Shown here: positions 24,752 through 38,122 of the stretch, piece after piece | Layout of the letters: each line of letters begins with the position of its first letter | Numbering within the stretch: the stretch's first letter is position 1 | Assembly: GCA_009886115.1 (NCBI GenBank) | Contig: VFJJ01000064.1 | Location: 1 to 50,785, forward strand | Length of the DNA: 50,785 bases | Reading direction: 5' to 3' | Source of the DNA: Actinomycetota bacterium | GTDB taxonomy: Bacteria; Actinomycetota; Acidimicrobiia; IMCC26256; VFJJ01 | The notes under the pieces: generated by a model | The model's database searches: none | What the model was told of the DNA's origin: nothing | What the model saw: only the letters and a program-made list of their open reading frames with translations | Program-made: the position numbers and the translations under genes

Positions 24752-26092
24752 TCACACCTGGACGAGGGCACGCAGCATGGGCTCGAGCTTGGCTTGGCTC
24801 TCCGCCCACTCGGCGTCGGGGTCGGAGCCCTCGACGATGCCGCATCCGGCGACGAGTCGGGCGCGGCGCCCGTCGAGATCGGCGCAGCGGAGCGCGACCG
24901 CCCACTCGCCGTCACCGGCGGCGTCGACCCAGCCGACGGGCCCGGCGTATCGACCGCGATCGAAGCCCTCGAGCTCGAGCATCAAGGCGATGGCCTCGCC
25001 CGTGGGAACCCCGCCCACGGCGGGCGTCGGATGGAGCAGCCCGGCCAGGGCGAGCGCGGTCGGCGCGGGCGTGCGCAACGCCGCCTCGATGCGCGTGGTG
25101 AGGTGGGCGACGGTCGGTAGGCGGGTGATCGACGGTCGCTCCGGCACGACGAGTCGTCGGCTCACGGACTTCAGCGCGCGCTCGATGGCCTCGACGGTCA
25201 GCCGGTGCTCGGCCAGATCCTTGCCGCTGACGGCCAACTCGGCGATCAGCCGCTCGTCGTCGCCCGCGCCCTGGCGGACGGTGCCGGCCATGGGACCACA
25301 CTCCGCACGATCCCCGGTCCGGCTCACGAGGAGCTCGGGGCTCGCACCGACGAACGACGCGTCGCCGTAGATGTAGGAGATCGGATTGGTGTCGCGCAGG
25401 CGTCGCAGGACGGCCGTCCGGTCGAAGGGCGCGTCGGCGTCGACGCTCACCTCCCGGGCGAGCACCACCTTCTCGAGCCGGCCGTCCTTGATGGCGGCGA
25501 CGGCCTGCTCGACGGCGTCGACCCACTGCCCGGGGGTGCGCACCGAATGCACGGTGAAGCGTCCCGGGACCCGGCGACGGACGGCCCGGTTCCCGCCCCT
25601 GCCCTCGACGCCGCTGTTTGCGCCGCTGCCGCTGGCGCCCTGGTTGCGGAACGGGTCGGTGCCCTCGGTGCCCTCGGTGCACTCCGCCGCGCCAGCGCGG
25701 TCGTCGGGACCGACGAGGTCGGTGCGCCACCAGCGCCCGGTCGGATCCCGCCCGACCATGGTGGTGGGGATCCGGATCTCGCCGTGCTGGTCGCGGTCGA
25801 AGGGCAGCGCGCCCACGGCTCGGGGACGGGCGAGGGCGCCGACGCCGTCCGGATCGTCGATCACGATCGCCGCGAGGAGCTCGGCTGCCGTGCGTGCGGC
25901 CCGGGCCAGCCGAGCCGGCCCGGTGGGCACGGCGATACGTCGTGCGGTGCCGCTCGTGACGAAGCCGTGCCCCTCCCTGAGCCACACGAAGCCGTCGAGC
26001 GCCGCATGATCGAGCAGATCGTCGGTTCCCGCGGAGGTGGTGGGCTCCAGCCAACGAACCCGGGCCGTGACCGGGCGGACGTGGTCGGTCAC
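24752..26092 (-). CDS. menF: isochorismate synthase
   Basis: 446 residues from GTG 26092, which overlaps the menG stop (GTGA). The chorismate-binding domain covers the C-terminal 270 residues, with 'KVVLAREVSVDADAPFD', 'SYIYGDASFVGASPELLVSR', 'AGTVRQG', 'LHPTPAVGGVPTGEA' and 'RGRYAGPVGWVDAAGDGEW'. It converts chorismate to isochorismate, the substrate of MenD encoded 1.9 kb away. The N-terminal part is poorly conserved and includes a Gly/Ser/Glu insertion (about 165-200). It could equally be annotated EntC, but the menaquinone neighbours favour menF. Confidence 0.93.
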   Translation of the reverse strand: MTDHVRPVTARVRWLEPTTSAGTDDLLDHAALDGFVWLREGHGFVTSGTARRIAVPTGPARLARAARTAAELLAAIVIDDPDGVGALARPRAVGALPFDRDQHGEIRIPTTMVGRDPTGRWWRTDLVGPDDRAGAAECTEGTEGTDPFRNQGASGSGANSGVEGRGGNRAVRRRVPGRFTVHSVRTPGQWVDAVEQAVAAIKDGRLEKVVLAREVSVDADAPFDRTAVLRRLRDTNPISYIYGDASFVGASPELLVSRTGDRAECGPMAGTVRQGAGDDERLIAELAVSGKDLAEHRLTVEAIERALKSVSRRLVVPERPSITRLPTVAHLTTRIEAALRTPAPTALALAGLLHPTPAVGGVPTGEAIALMLELEGFDRGRYAGPVGWVDAAGDGEWAVALRCADLDGRRARLVAGCGIVEGSDPDAEWAESQAKLEPMLRALVQV

Positions 26093-26817
26093 GGGCGCGA
26101 TCCCGTGAGGAGCTGGGCGATACCACCCGAGAGTGGCCGGTGCTCCACCATCGTGAAGCCCGCTCGACCGAGCAGCTCGATCAACCGGGCCCGGGGCGGA
26201 AGGTACGCCGCCGACTTCGGCAGGTAGCGATACGCCGAGCGGTCGGACAGGAGCCCCCCCACGATGGGGACGACCCGCTGGAAGTAGACCCGGTGCCCGG
26301 CCCGCACGAGCCGGTTCCCCGGCACGTCGACCTCGAGGAGAGCGATCCGCCCCCCGGGCCGGACGACGCGGTGGGCCTCGGCGAGGAACGGCTCGAGCTC
26401 GACGAAGTTCCGCAGGGCGAAGCCGCACACCAGCCCGTCGACCGAGCCGGTGCGCACGCCCAGCTCCAGGGCGTCGCCCCGCACGACAGGGGAGCGGCCG
26501 CGATGTGCCGCCAGCATGCCGGCCGATCGGTCGACGCCGACGGCGACGAGCCCCTGCCGGAGCAGCTCACGAGACAGGTCGCCCGTCCCGCACGCCAGGT
26601 CGAGCACCCGCGACCCCGCCGGGAGGGCGAGGCTGCGCACGGTCCGGCGCCGCCACCGCACGTCGAGCCCGAACGTCATCACCCGGTTCACGAGGTCGTA
26701 GCGGGGCGCGATCCGGTCGAACATGGCGTCGACCGTCGTGACCTTCTCGGACCCTCGCGGCAGGGCGCGTTCGACGGCTGGGCCGCGAGAGGATCGGATC
26801 GGCTTCACGGGGGTCAT
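26089..26817 (-). CDS. menG: demethylmenaquinone methyltransferase
   Basis: 242 residues, class I SAM methyltransferase. Characteristic are 'MFDRIAPRYDLVNRVMTFGLD', the SAM loop 'VLDLACGTGDLSRELL', 'ALRNFVELEPFLAEAHRVVRPGG' and 'LSGGIAQLLTG'. It methylates demethylmenaquinone in the last step of menaquinone synthesis (MenG/UbiE family). It is translationally coupled to menF by the GTGA junction and follows nei by 67 bases. Confidence 0.94.
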   Translation of the reverse strand: MTPVKPIRSSRGPAVERALPRGSEKVTTVDAMFDRIAPRYDLVNRVMTFGLDVRWRRRTVRSLALPAGSRVLDLACGTGDLSRELLRQGLVAVGVDRSAGMLAAHRGRSPVVRGDALELGVRTGSVDGLVCGFALRNFVELEPFLAEAHRVVRPGGRIALLEVDVPGNRLVRAGHRVYFQRVVPIVGGLLSDRSAYRYLPKSAAYLPPRARLIELLGRAGFTMVEHRPLSGGIAQLLTGSRP

Positions 26818-26884
26818 GGGCGCTCCGAGTGTAGGAGTGCCCGTCCAGGGCCCCCTGAACCGAGCGGATGGAGCCGGGTGTCGA

Positions 26885-27577
26885 TCATCGCTGACACGAC
26901 GGGCACCAGTAGGTCATCCGTCGCTCGTCGCCCTGGCGGCGACCGCGGACGAGCGACGGCGTCCGGCAGCGCCGACAGGGTCGCCCGGCTCGGGCGTACA
27001 CCGCGACACGGCCGCTGGCGACCTGATCGTCCTCGACCGTCGTGCGGCTGACGGTGCCGAGGTTGAAGGCCAGCATCGTGGATGCCGTGCGGTACAAGGC
27101 TCGCAGCACGTCGTCGGTGATCCGGCTCACGGGCGCGAACGGATCGACCGCACAGGCGTGGCACACCTCCGACTTGTAGACGTTGCCGATGCCCGCGGCG
27201 ATCCGTTGGTCGAGCAGGGCCACCCCGATCTCGGTGTCGGTAGCAACCAAGCCCCGCAACCGCTCGACGGCCGTCTCGACGACGGCGTCCTCCGTGTCGA
27301 TCACGATCCGGGCGTTCGTCGGTGACCTCCGCCAGGTTTCGCCCGGCCGATACAGGTGCCAGCTCCCCGACCTCCGCATGTGGGTGTGCAGCACGAGCCC
27401 GTCGGAGAACGACACGAGGAGATGCTTGCCCCGGGCGCTCACGTCGACGACGGTCGTCCCGACGCTCGGTCTGATCCCGCTCGGATGGCGTGGAAGGTCG
27501 AATCGCAGCACCACCCGGCCGACGAGCACCGATCGCAGGGCGTCGGCGCTGCGGTGGATCGTGTCACCCTCGGGCAC
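26885..27577 (-). CDS. nei: Fpg/Nei-family DNA glycosylase, shortened
   Basis: 230 residues. It has the catalytic 'MPEGDTIHRSA' N-terminus (Pro2 nucleophile, Glu3), the Lys-containing 'ARGKHLLVSF', the helix-two-turn-helix 'ALLDQRIAAGIGNVYKSE' and a C-terminal zinc finger CRRC...CPSC. It excises oxidised bases and nicks the strand. Compared with mycobacterial Nei (about 255 residues) roughly 30 residues are missing between 'ARIVIDTEDAVVETAVERLR' and 'DTEIGVALLDQ', the linker and first helices before the H2TH. It lies 46 bases after lhr on the same strand, the same pairing as in mycobacteria, suggesting a joint repair function. Confidence 0.9.
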   Translation of the reverse strand: MPEGDTIHRSADALRSVLVGRVVLRFDLPRHPSGIRPSVGTTVVDVSARGKHLLVSFSDGLVLHTHMRRSGSWHLYRPGETWRRSPTNARIVIDTEDAVVETAVERLRGLVATDTEIGVALLDQRIAAGIGNVYKSEVCHACAVDPFAPVSRITDDVLRALYRTASTMLAFNLGTVSRTTVEDDQVASGRVAVYARAGRPCRRCRTPSLVRGRRQGDERRMTYWCPSCQR

Positions 27578-27623
27578 CGGTCACCAGGTCTCGCACTCGG
27601 TCTCGGTCATGTCGTGGCTGCGG

Positions 27624-32366
<4,743 letters not shown>

Positions 32367-32450
32367 GGCCCCTCCACCGCTCCCATCCCCCGACGTGCGC
32401 ACCGGCTCACCCGTGACAATGGATCGGCGCCCAGAGGCGACCAGACCGGA

Positions 32451-33080
32451 TCAGGCCCACCCGTCGGCGTGATCGAGGAGGTACTGCGAGACCGTCAGAC
32501 AGCGGTCGAGGGTGGAGCAGTGCTGCTCCTCGCCTCGCAGTACCCGCACCAGCGACACCTGTTGGCGGGCGACGACGGTGAGCGACCGCTCGGAGGCGTC
32601 GGTGACCGACGGGAAGGAGTCGATGGCCGAGACCTCCAGCGGCAGCTCGGGGCCCCCGAGGCCGGCGAGCTCGGTGGCCACCACGAGCAGGTCGGGACCC
32701 GACTGCAGCGGCGGGAGGGCCCAGGTGAACGTGAGCGGGAAGTAGAACTCGTCCGAGGGGAAATCGTCGTCGGGCAGGGCCAGCACGGCGTCCTCGAACG
32801 ACAGCAGCACCCGCGGATCGACCTCGAGGGCGAGGTGCAGGTCGACCGGGCCCTCACAGGCGCTGTCGGGGTGGAGGTCGACCTCCCAAACCTGGCGGAG
32901 CGAATACGTCTCGAGGAAGTGGCGTTCGTCATGGACGTGGAAGCCGTGCTCGGTGACGTGATCCTTCATGTCGGCGACGTAGCCGGCGACGTCGATGACG
33001 GCCAACGGGAGCTCCTGTCGTGATGTGCTGCCGCCAGGGTACGCGCCGATCCCGGTGAAGTCCTCGATGGCGGCCAACAT
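32451..33080 (-). CDS. conserved hypothetical protein between lhr and hemW
   Basis: 209 residues, acidic, soluble, no signal peptide or membrane segment, and no domain I recognise. Clear secondary-structure-rich segments include 'HFLETYSLRQVWEVDLHP' and 'DLHLALEVDPRVLLSFED'. Codon use is normal. The start is uncertain. ATG 33080 has no ribosome-binding site, while a TTG at 33005 has AGGAG six bases upstream and would give 184 residues beginning nearer the conserved part. It precedes lhr by 84 bases and is divergent from hemW. Confidence 0.75.
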   Translation of the reverse strand: MLAAIEDFTGIGAYPGGSTSRQELPLAVIDVAGYVADMKDHVTEHGFHVHDERHFLETYSLRQVWEVDLHPDSACEGPVDLHLALEVDPRVLLSFEDAVLALPDDDFPSDEFYFPLTFTWALPPLQSGPDLLVVATELAGLGGPELPLEVSAIDSFPSVTDASERSLTVVARQQVSLVRVLRGEEQHCSTLDRCLTVSQYLLDHADGWA

Positions 33081-33153
33081 GGCTCGTGAGCGAGCACGCG
33101 AGGGTCAGGCTCGGCCGGTGCCGGAACGGCCGGGAGACGGGTGGAACCGGGCG

Positions 33154-34308
33154 ATGAGCTTCGGTGTGTACGTCCATGTCCCGTTCTGCGCCCGGCGGTG
33201 CGACTACTGCGACTTCGCGACCTGGACCGATCGGGCGCACCTCATGGAGCGCTATGTCGACGCCTGCGTGAGCGACCTGGCGCACCGCATCGACGGCACG
33301 TTCGGCGATCCGCCGCCGGTCGCCACGAGCGTCTTCTTCGGGGGAGGCACACCGTCGCTGCTGCCCGCGGAGTTGCTCGTGCGGATCCTCGACGCCATTC
33401 CCCGGGCGCCCGACGCCGAGGTCTCCGTCGAGTGCAATCCCGACACGGTCGACGAGGCCAAGCTCGGCGTCTACCGGCGGGCGGGCGTGAACCGCCTCAG
33501 CTTCGGCGTCCAGTCGCTCGTGCCCCACGTGCTGGTCTCGCTCGGGCGCACCCACGACCGGGCCAACGTCGAGAACGCCGTTTCCGCGGCCCGGGCCGTC
33601 GGGTTCGAGACGTTCAACCTCGACCTGATCTACGGCGCTCACGGCGAGTCCCTCGCCGACTGGGAGTCGACCGTGTCGGGCATCCTCACGCTCGATCCGC
33701 CCCACGTGAGCGCGTACGGCCTCACGGTCGAGCCGGGCACGCCGCTCGATCGCCGCATCCGGCTGCACGAGATCGACGGACCCGACGACGACGACCAGGC
33801 CGACAAGTACGTCCTCGGCGACGATCTGCTCGTCGCGGCCGGGCTGGAGAGCTACGAGATCTCGAACTGGGCCCGTCGGGGCCACGCCTGCCGGCACAAC
33901 CAGCTCTACTGGGAGCAGGGCGAGTATCTGGGGATCGGCTGCGCGGCGCACGGCCACACCGAGGGACGCCGGTGGTGGACCCATCGGACCCCCGAGCGGT
34001 ACATCGACACCGTCGAGCGGGGCGATCTCCCCGAGGCGGGGAACGAACGCCTCGACGACCTCCGCACCCGCGAGGAGCGCCTGACCCTGGCGCTGCGCAC
34101 GAGCGTCGGCGCCCTGCTCGACGACCCTCGCTCGCCCGCCGTGGCGGCCCTGCTGAGCACCTATCGAGATGCCGGTCTGGTCGTGCTCGACGACCGTCGA
34201 CTGACGCTCACCCGCTCCGGTCGGCTCCTCGCCAACGAGATCACCGCGTCACTGATGAGCGCACACGCCAGCAGCCCCTCCCCAGGGGGTCAGAGCGCCG
34301 GCCGGTAG
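33154..34308 (+). CDS. hemW: radical SAM heme chaperone HemW
   Basis: 384 residues from ATG 33154, which opens directly on 'MSFGVYVHVPFC'. The radical SAM cluster motif is C12-x3-C16-x2-C19, followed by 'FFGGGTPSLL' and 'VECNPDTVDEAKL'. The C-terminal 'RHNQLYW' motif (HNxxYW) marks HemW and separates it from true coproporphyrinogen dehydrogenase HemN. HemW binds heme and supplies it to respiratory proteins. It leads the hemW-hrcA-dnaJ-rsmE order common in Gram-positive bacteria. Confidence 0.95.
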   Translation: MSFGVYVHVPFCARRCDYCDFATWTDRAHLMERYVDACVSDLAHRIDGTFGDPPPVATSVFFGGGTPSLLPAELLVRILDAIPRAPDAEVSVECNPDTVDEAKLGVYRRAGVNRLSFGVQSLVPHVLVSLGRTHDRANVENAVSAARAVGFETFNLDLIYGAHGESLADWESTVSGILTLDPPHVSAYGLTVEPGTPLDRRIRLHEIDGPDDDDQADKYVLGDDLLVAAGLESYEISNWARRGHACRHNQLYWEQGEYLGIGCAAHGHTEGRRWWTHRTPERYIDTVERGDLPEAGNERLDDLRTREERLTLALRTSVGALLDDPRSPAVAALLSTYRDAGLVVLDDRRLTLTRSGRLLANEITASLMSAHASSPSPGGQSAGR

Positions 34309-34345
34309 ACTCACCGTCCCGTCGGATCAACCGACCGGAGTCCCG

Positions 34346-35470
34346 ATGGATGATCTCAACTGGTTCAACGATCGAACTGCGGCCGAACCACGCGCCATGG
34401 ACGCCCGTAAGGCGTCGATCCTCAAGGCGATCGTGGAGGAGTACATCGCGACCGCACAGCCCGTGGCGTCCCAACACATCGCCCGGACGCGAACGTTGGG
34501 CGTGTCGAGCGCGACGGTCCGCAACGACATGACCGTCCTCGAACGCGACGGCTACCTCGTGCAGCCCCACACCAGCGCCGGGCGCGTGCCCACCGACAAG
34601 GGCTACCGGTTCTTCGTCGACCAGCTCGGCACACCCGATCCCGCGATGGTCCCGCAGTTCGAAGAGGTCGCCGGCTTCTTCGCCCGGGCGCAACGGGCGC
34701 TCGAGGACACGCTCCACGAGACGTCGCTGCTCCTGTCGCGCATCACCGATCACACGGCGGTCGTCATCGGGCCCCAAGCCGAGAAGGCGCGTGTCCGCTC
34801 GGTGCAGCTCGTGCCGCTCACAGCGCACGTCGTCCTCGCCGTCGTCGTCCTCTCGAACGGGGCGGTCGAGAAGGCAGCCGTCGACGTCGCCGAGCCTCTC
34901 AGCGACGCCACGGTGGCCACGGCGGCCCGGGCGCTCGATGCGCTCCTCACCGGTGGGGTCCTCTCCGAGATCGAGATCCTCCCGCCCGCTCCCGCGGCGA
35001 CCGAGGCTGACACCGCACCCGCGACCGCCTCGGGGCGCCGGGCCGCCGTCAGCTCGACGGGCGACGCCGAGGCCGACCTGCTCGTCACCAGGATCGCCGA
35101 GGCCCTGTCGCAGCACGCCCGCGACGCCGGCGAGCCGGTCTATGTGGGAGGCGCCTCGCGCATCGCCGCCGAGCGCCCGGATTTCACCGCCGCCGACACG
35201 GTCTCGCGTGTGCTCGAGATGCTCGAGCGCCAGTACGTGGTGGTCACGCTGGTGCGCGACCTCATCGATGCCGGCCTGACCGTCCGCATCGGAGCCGAGA
35301 ACGACCTCGCCGAGCTACGCGAGTGCTCCGTTGTGCTCGCCCCGTACGAGATCGAGGGCGAGCAGGCGGGCATGGTGGGCGTGCTCGGCCCGACGCGCAT
35401 GAACTACCCGCAGGCCATCTCGGCCGTGGCCGTCGTGTCGCAGCGGCTGGGCCGCCACCTCTCACGCTGA
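34346..35470 (+). CDS. hrcA: heat-inducible transcription repressor HrcA
   Basis: 374 residues; ATG 34346 has GGAG 5 bases upstream (an internal ATG at 34397 is the alternative). It has an N-terminal winged helix ('ILKAIVEEYIATAQPVAS', 'GVSSATVRNDM..LE..GYL.QPHTSAGR.PTDKGYRFFV'), a central GAF-like dimer domain and C-terminal 'LREC.VVLAPYEIEGEQAGMVGVLGPTRMNYPQAI'. It represses chaperone genes through CIRCE operators when heat-shock demand is low. No CIRCE element is seen in this window, so its targets (groESL probably) lie elsewhere. A 35-residue Ala/Thr insertion is present near 215-235. Confidence 0.96.
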   Translation: MDDLNWFNDRTAAEPRAMDARKASILKAIVEEYIATAQPVASQHIARTRTLGVSSATVRNDMTVLERDGYLVQPHTSAGRVPTDKGYRFFVDQLGTPDPAMVPQFEEVAGFFARAQRALEDTLHETSLLLSRITDHTAVVIGPQAEKARVRSVQLVPLTAHVVLAVVVLSNGAVEKAAVDVAEPLSDATVATAARALDALLTGGVLSEIEILPPAPAATEADTAPATASGRRAAVSSTGDAEADLLVTRIAEALSQHARDAGEPVYVGGASRIAAERPDFTAADTVSRVLEMLERQYVVVTLVRDLIDAGLTVRIGAENDLAELRECSVVLAPYEIEGEQAGMVGVLGPTRMNYPQAISAVAVVSQRLGRHLSR

Positions 35471-36003
35471 GCCCGACCGGTCAGCCAACGTACGGAGACC
35501 GACGCAGCCGGCTCGCCCTCGCCTCGCGGTGGACAACGCTGTGGGAAACCGGTGGAAACCTTGGGGACGACCGAGAAACTCTGAGGACAACCTGAGGATT
35601 TCGCGAATTCCCCTTGACCTCTTTGTGTCGATCGAGCAGTGTGCGGCGCACGGGGCACGGCAACGGTCCCGGATCCCAAGAATGAGCGGAGCCGATCCGG
35701 CGAGAGCCGAAACGGTGAAGCAGGGTCAGGGGTTCCGGGCATCGGGCCGGGTCGACCGAGCTGTGTCGGGTGCGACCCGAGGGTGGACTGGGCTGTGGTG
35801 TCGCGAGATGCCGTGCCGGACCTGTCCGAGGGCGCGTGCGCGAGGCGGTCTTCGGTCTGGGCTCGTCCTCCGGGACGCCCTCCGCATCGAGAGCCCCAGG
35901 GAGTACGGCAGGCTCACGCCGCGTCGGCTACCTGGGGCTCTTGTGCGTCGTCGAGGCCTCGCTGATCGACCGACGGGTCGGGGCCGGTAATCTCGGGGCT
36001 TCC
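35471..36003. other. 533-base gap between hrcA and dnaJ
   Basis: No protein frame has the codon use of the neighbours, and rare AGA/ATA-type codons occur in every frame. 35529-35592 is a row of GTGGACAAC-like repeats, 35600-35607 a TTCGCGAA palindrome, and 35614 a TTGACC that could be a -35 box without a good -10. 35640-36000 is GC-rich with many short self-complementary stretches, so a structured leader or an RNA gene is possible; none is recognised. Confidence 0.5.
35529..35592. repeat. five degenerate GTGGACAAC-like repeats
   Basis: GTGGACAAC (35529), GTGGGAAACC (35541), GTGGAAACC (35552), GGGGACGACC (35563) and GAGGACAACC (35583). The reverse complement of the first, extended by one base, is TTGTCCACC, one base from the DnaA box TTGTCCACA; the others are weaker. 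Confidence 0.45.
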
Positions 36004-37110
36004 ATGGCTGACTACTACGAACTCCTCGGGGTCGATCGCGACGCCCCCAACGACGAGATCAAGCGCGCGTATCGCACGATGGCCCGCCAGTTCCATCCCG
36101 ATGTCGCAGGCGACGATCCCACGGCCGAGGCTCGGTTCAAGGAGATCGCGGTCGCGTACGAGACGTTGAGCGATCCCGAGAAGCGTCGGCGTTACGACAT
36201 GTTCGGCGAGGGGGGGCCCGGCTCCGGCGGCTCCGACCCCTTCGGCGGCGGGCTCGGCGACATCTTCGACGTGTTCTTCGGCGGGAACGATCCCTTCGGC
36301 GGTCAACGCGGCCAGGCCGGTCCGCCCCGCGGGCAAGACGCCGAGATGGAGCTCGAGCTGACCCTCGAGGAAGCGGTGTTCGGCGTCACCCGCACCATCG
36401 AGGTCAGGATGCCCGTCGAGTGCGGGCGCTGCGACGGCAGCGGCTGCGAGCCGGGCACGCATCCCAGCATGTGCCACACCTGCAACGGCGAGGGCCAGGT
36501 CCGCCAGGTCAGGCGGACCCTGCTCGGCCAGATGGTGACCGCTCGGGCGTGCAGCGACTGCGGTGGTCTCGGCAAGACCGTGCAGAACCCCTGCACGGAG
36601 TGTCGGGGCGACGGTCGCGTCCAGGGGCTCCGTCGCCGCGACATCCAGATCCCTGCGGGGATCGACAACGGGCAGCGCCTGCGCAGCACCCGCAACGGTC
36701 CAGCCGCACCGCGAGGCGGCGTGGCGGGCGATCTGTACCTCCGCATCCGCGTGGCCCCGCACGAGCTCTACTCCCGTGAAGGCGACGATCTGGTGAGCAG
36801 GCTCGAGATCGCCATGACCCAGGCGGCCCTCGGCGCCAAGATCACGCTCGAGACCCTCGACGGTCCCGAGGAGCTCACGATCCCGGGGGGCACGCAACCG
36901 GGACGGGTGTTCAGGCTCAGGGGCCGCGGCGCCACCCAGCTCCAGGGGCGCGGACGCGGCGATCTCGTCGTCCACGTCGACGTCGTCATCCCCGAGAAGC
37001 TCGGCGCCGAGGAGGAAGACCTCGTGCGACGCCTGGCCGAGCTGCGCGGCGACGACGTCGCCCCGGCCGACCACGGTCTGCTCTCCAAGCTCAAGTCGGC
37101 GTTCAAGTAG
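36004..37110 (+). CDS. dnaJ: chaperone DnaJ (Hsp40, type I)
   Basis: 368 residues; ATG 36004 opens on 'MADYYELLGVDRDAP'. J domain with HPD ('QFHPDVAG'), a Gly/Phe-rich linker ('GGSDPFGGGLGDIFDVFFGG'), four zinc-finger repeats CxxCxGxG (CGRCDGSG, CHTCNGEG, CSDCGGLG, CTECRGDG) and C-terminal substrate-binding barrels. It stimulates the DnaK ATPase. Being next to hrcA and not dnaK, it is likely the second actinobacterial DnaJ. A long frame extends upstream but has no conserved sequence. Confidence 0.96.
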   Translation: MADYYELLGVDRDAPNDEIKRAYRTMARQFHPDVAGDDPTAEARFKEIAVAYETLSDPEKRRRYDMFGEGGPGSGGSDPFGGGLGDIFDVFFGGNDPFGGQRGQAGPPRGQDAEMELELTLEEAVFGVTRTIEVRMPVECGRCDGSGCEPGTHPSMCHTCNGEGQVRQVRRTLLGQMVTARACSDCGGLGKTVQNPCTECRGDGRVQGLRRRDIQIPAGIDNGQRLRSTRNGPAAPRGGVAGDLYLRIRVAPHELYSREGDDLVSRLEIAMTQAALGAKITLETLDGPEELTIPGGTQPGRVFRLRGRGATQLQGRGRGDLVVHVDVVIPEKLGAEEEDLVRRLAELRGDDVAPADHGLLSKLKSAFK

Positions 37111-37180
37111 TCGGCTCGTCGGCGTTCAAGGAGCCGGCGTCCGAGGACTCGGCGTTGACAGGAGTCGGCGTTGACAGGAG
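37096..37180 (+). repeat. four degenerate TCGGCGTT repeats spanning the dnaJ stop
   Basis: TCGGCGTTCAAGTAG (37096-37110, encoding the end of DnaJ), TCGGCGTTCAAGGAG (37119-37133) and two identical copies of TCGGCGTTGACAGGAG (37149-37164, 37165-37180). The dnaJ end appears to have been duplicated downstream. Confidence 0.7.
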
Positions 37181-37236
37181 TAGGGGCGACCCTTCGGCAC
37201 CCTGCGGGCGAGGCCGGCGGAGAGCGGGGCGAGCTG

Positions 37237-38010
37237 ATGGATCGAACGCCGGACGGTCACCGTCCGCCCAGGTTCCCGGCCGACGTGGCCGCCGCGGCGC
37301 ACGTCGTGTGGACGACGGTCGCTCCCCAGGTCATGATCGACGGCGACGCCGGTCACCATCTCCGTCGTGTGCTGCGGTTGCGGATCGGCGAGGTGGTCAC
37401 GGTCGCCGACGGCACGGGGCGGTGGCGACCGTACCGGGTGGCCGATCTCGGTGAAGGCACCGTCACGCTGGCCTCCGACGGCGACCTCGAGGCCGAGCCC
37501 CCGCCGCGGCCCGCGATCACGGTGGCGTTCTCACTCACCAAACGCGACAAGCCCGAGCTGGTCGTCCAGAAGCTCACCGAGCTCGGCGTCGATCGGATCG
37601 TCCCCGTCGCCACCGATCGCAGCGTCGTCCGTTGGGACGAGCGCCACGCCGCGGCAGCGCTCGTCCGGCTGCGACGCGTCGCCCGAGAAGCCTGCGAGCA
37701 GTGCCGCCGGGCCCGGGTCCCCGAGGTCGCCGAGCTGACGTCGATCGCCGAGCTGTTGACGGAGCCGGGGCTCATCGTCGCGGACCGGGCGGGCGCATCG
37801 GTGCTCGATGTCGACCTGTCCGTCCACGAGGCCCACGGGTTGGTGGTGATCGTGGGTCCCGAGGGAGGTTTCAGCGCCGCTGAGAAGGGGTTACTGAGCG
37901 ACATTACGGTCGTCAGCCTCGGCGATCACGTCCTCCGAGCTGAGACTGCGGCGCTCGCGGTGGCAGCATGCTTGACCGCACAACGCGCGCGGTACTACAA
38001 CAGTGCGTGA
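37237..38010 (+). CDS. rsmE: 16S rRNA (uracil-1498-N3)-methyltransferase
   Basis: 257 residues from ATG 37237 (an ATG-like start at 37171 would fall within the repeat tract). It has an N-terminal PUA-like part ('HHLRRVLRLRIGEVVTVADG') and a C-terminal SPOUT knot with 'KPELVVQKLTELGVDRIVPVATDRSVV', 'REACEQCRRARVPEV', 'VGPEGGFSAAE' and 'LGDHVLRAETAALA'. It methylates U1498 of 16S rRNA in the assembled 30S subunit. It follows dnaJ, the usual order. Confidence 0.95.
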   Translation: MDRTPDGHRPPRFPADVAAAAHVVWTTVAPQVMIDGDAGHHLRRVLRLRIGEVVTVADGTGRWRPYRVADLGEGTVTLASDGDLEAEPPPRPAITVAFSLTKRDKPELVVQKLTELGVDRIVPVATDRSVVRWDERHAAAALVRLRRVAREACEQCRRARVPEVAELTSIAELLTEPGLIVADRAGASVLDVDLSVHEAHGLVVIVGPEGGFSAAEKGLLSDITVVSLGDHVLRAETAALAVAACLTAQRARYYNSA

Positions 38011-38122
38011 TTTCGACCGGAATGGTCGGGCGCGGGAATACTCGCTCGTGACAAGCAGTCTCAGGACGTCACAGAGGTCCTGCGTCGGGGGAGGGGCACA
38101 TGGGGGAAGGTACGAGGTGGCT

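Noticed and set aside
34309-34345. CIRCE operator in front of hrcA
   Set aside because: No TTAGCACTC-N9-GAGTGCTAA pattern occurs here or before dnaJ.
35640-36003. RNase P RNA, SRP RNA or tmRNA in the hrcA-dnaJ gap
   Set aside because: The region is GC-rich and foldable, but the conserved core sequences of these RNAs are not found.
35770-36003. 78-residue N-terminal extension of DnaJ
   Set aside because: The J domain begins exactly at ATG 36004 and the extension has non-coding composition.
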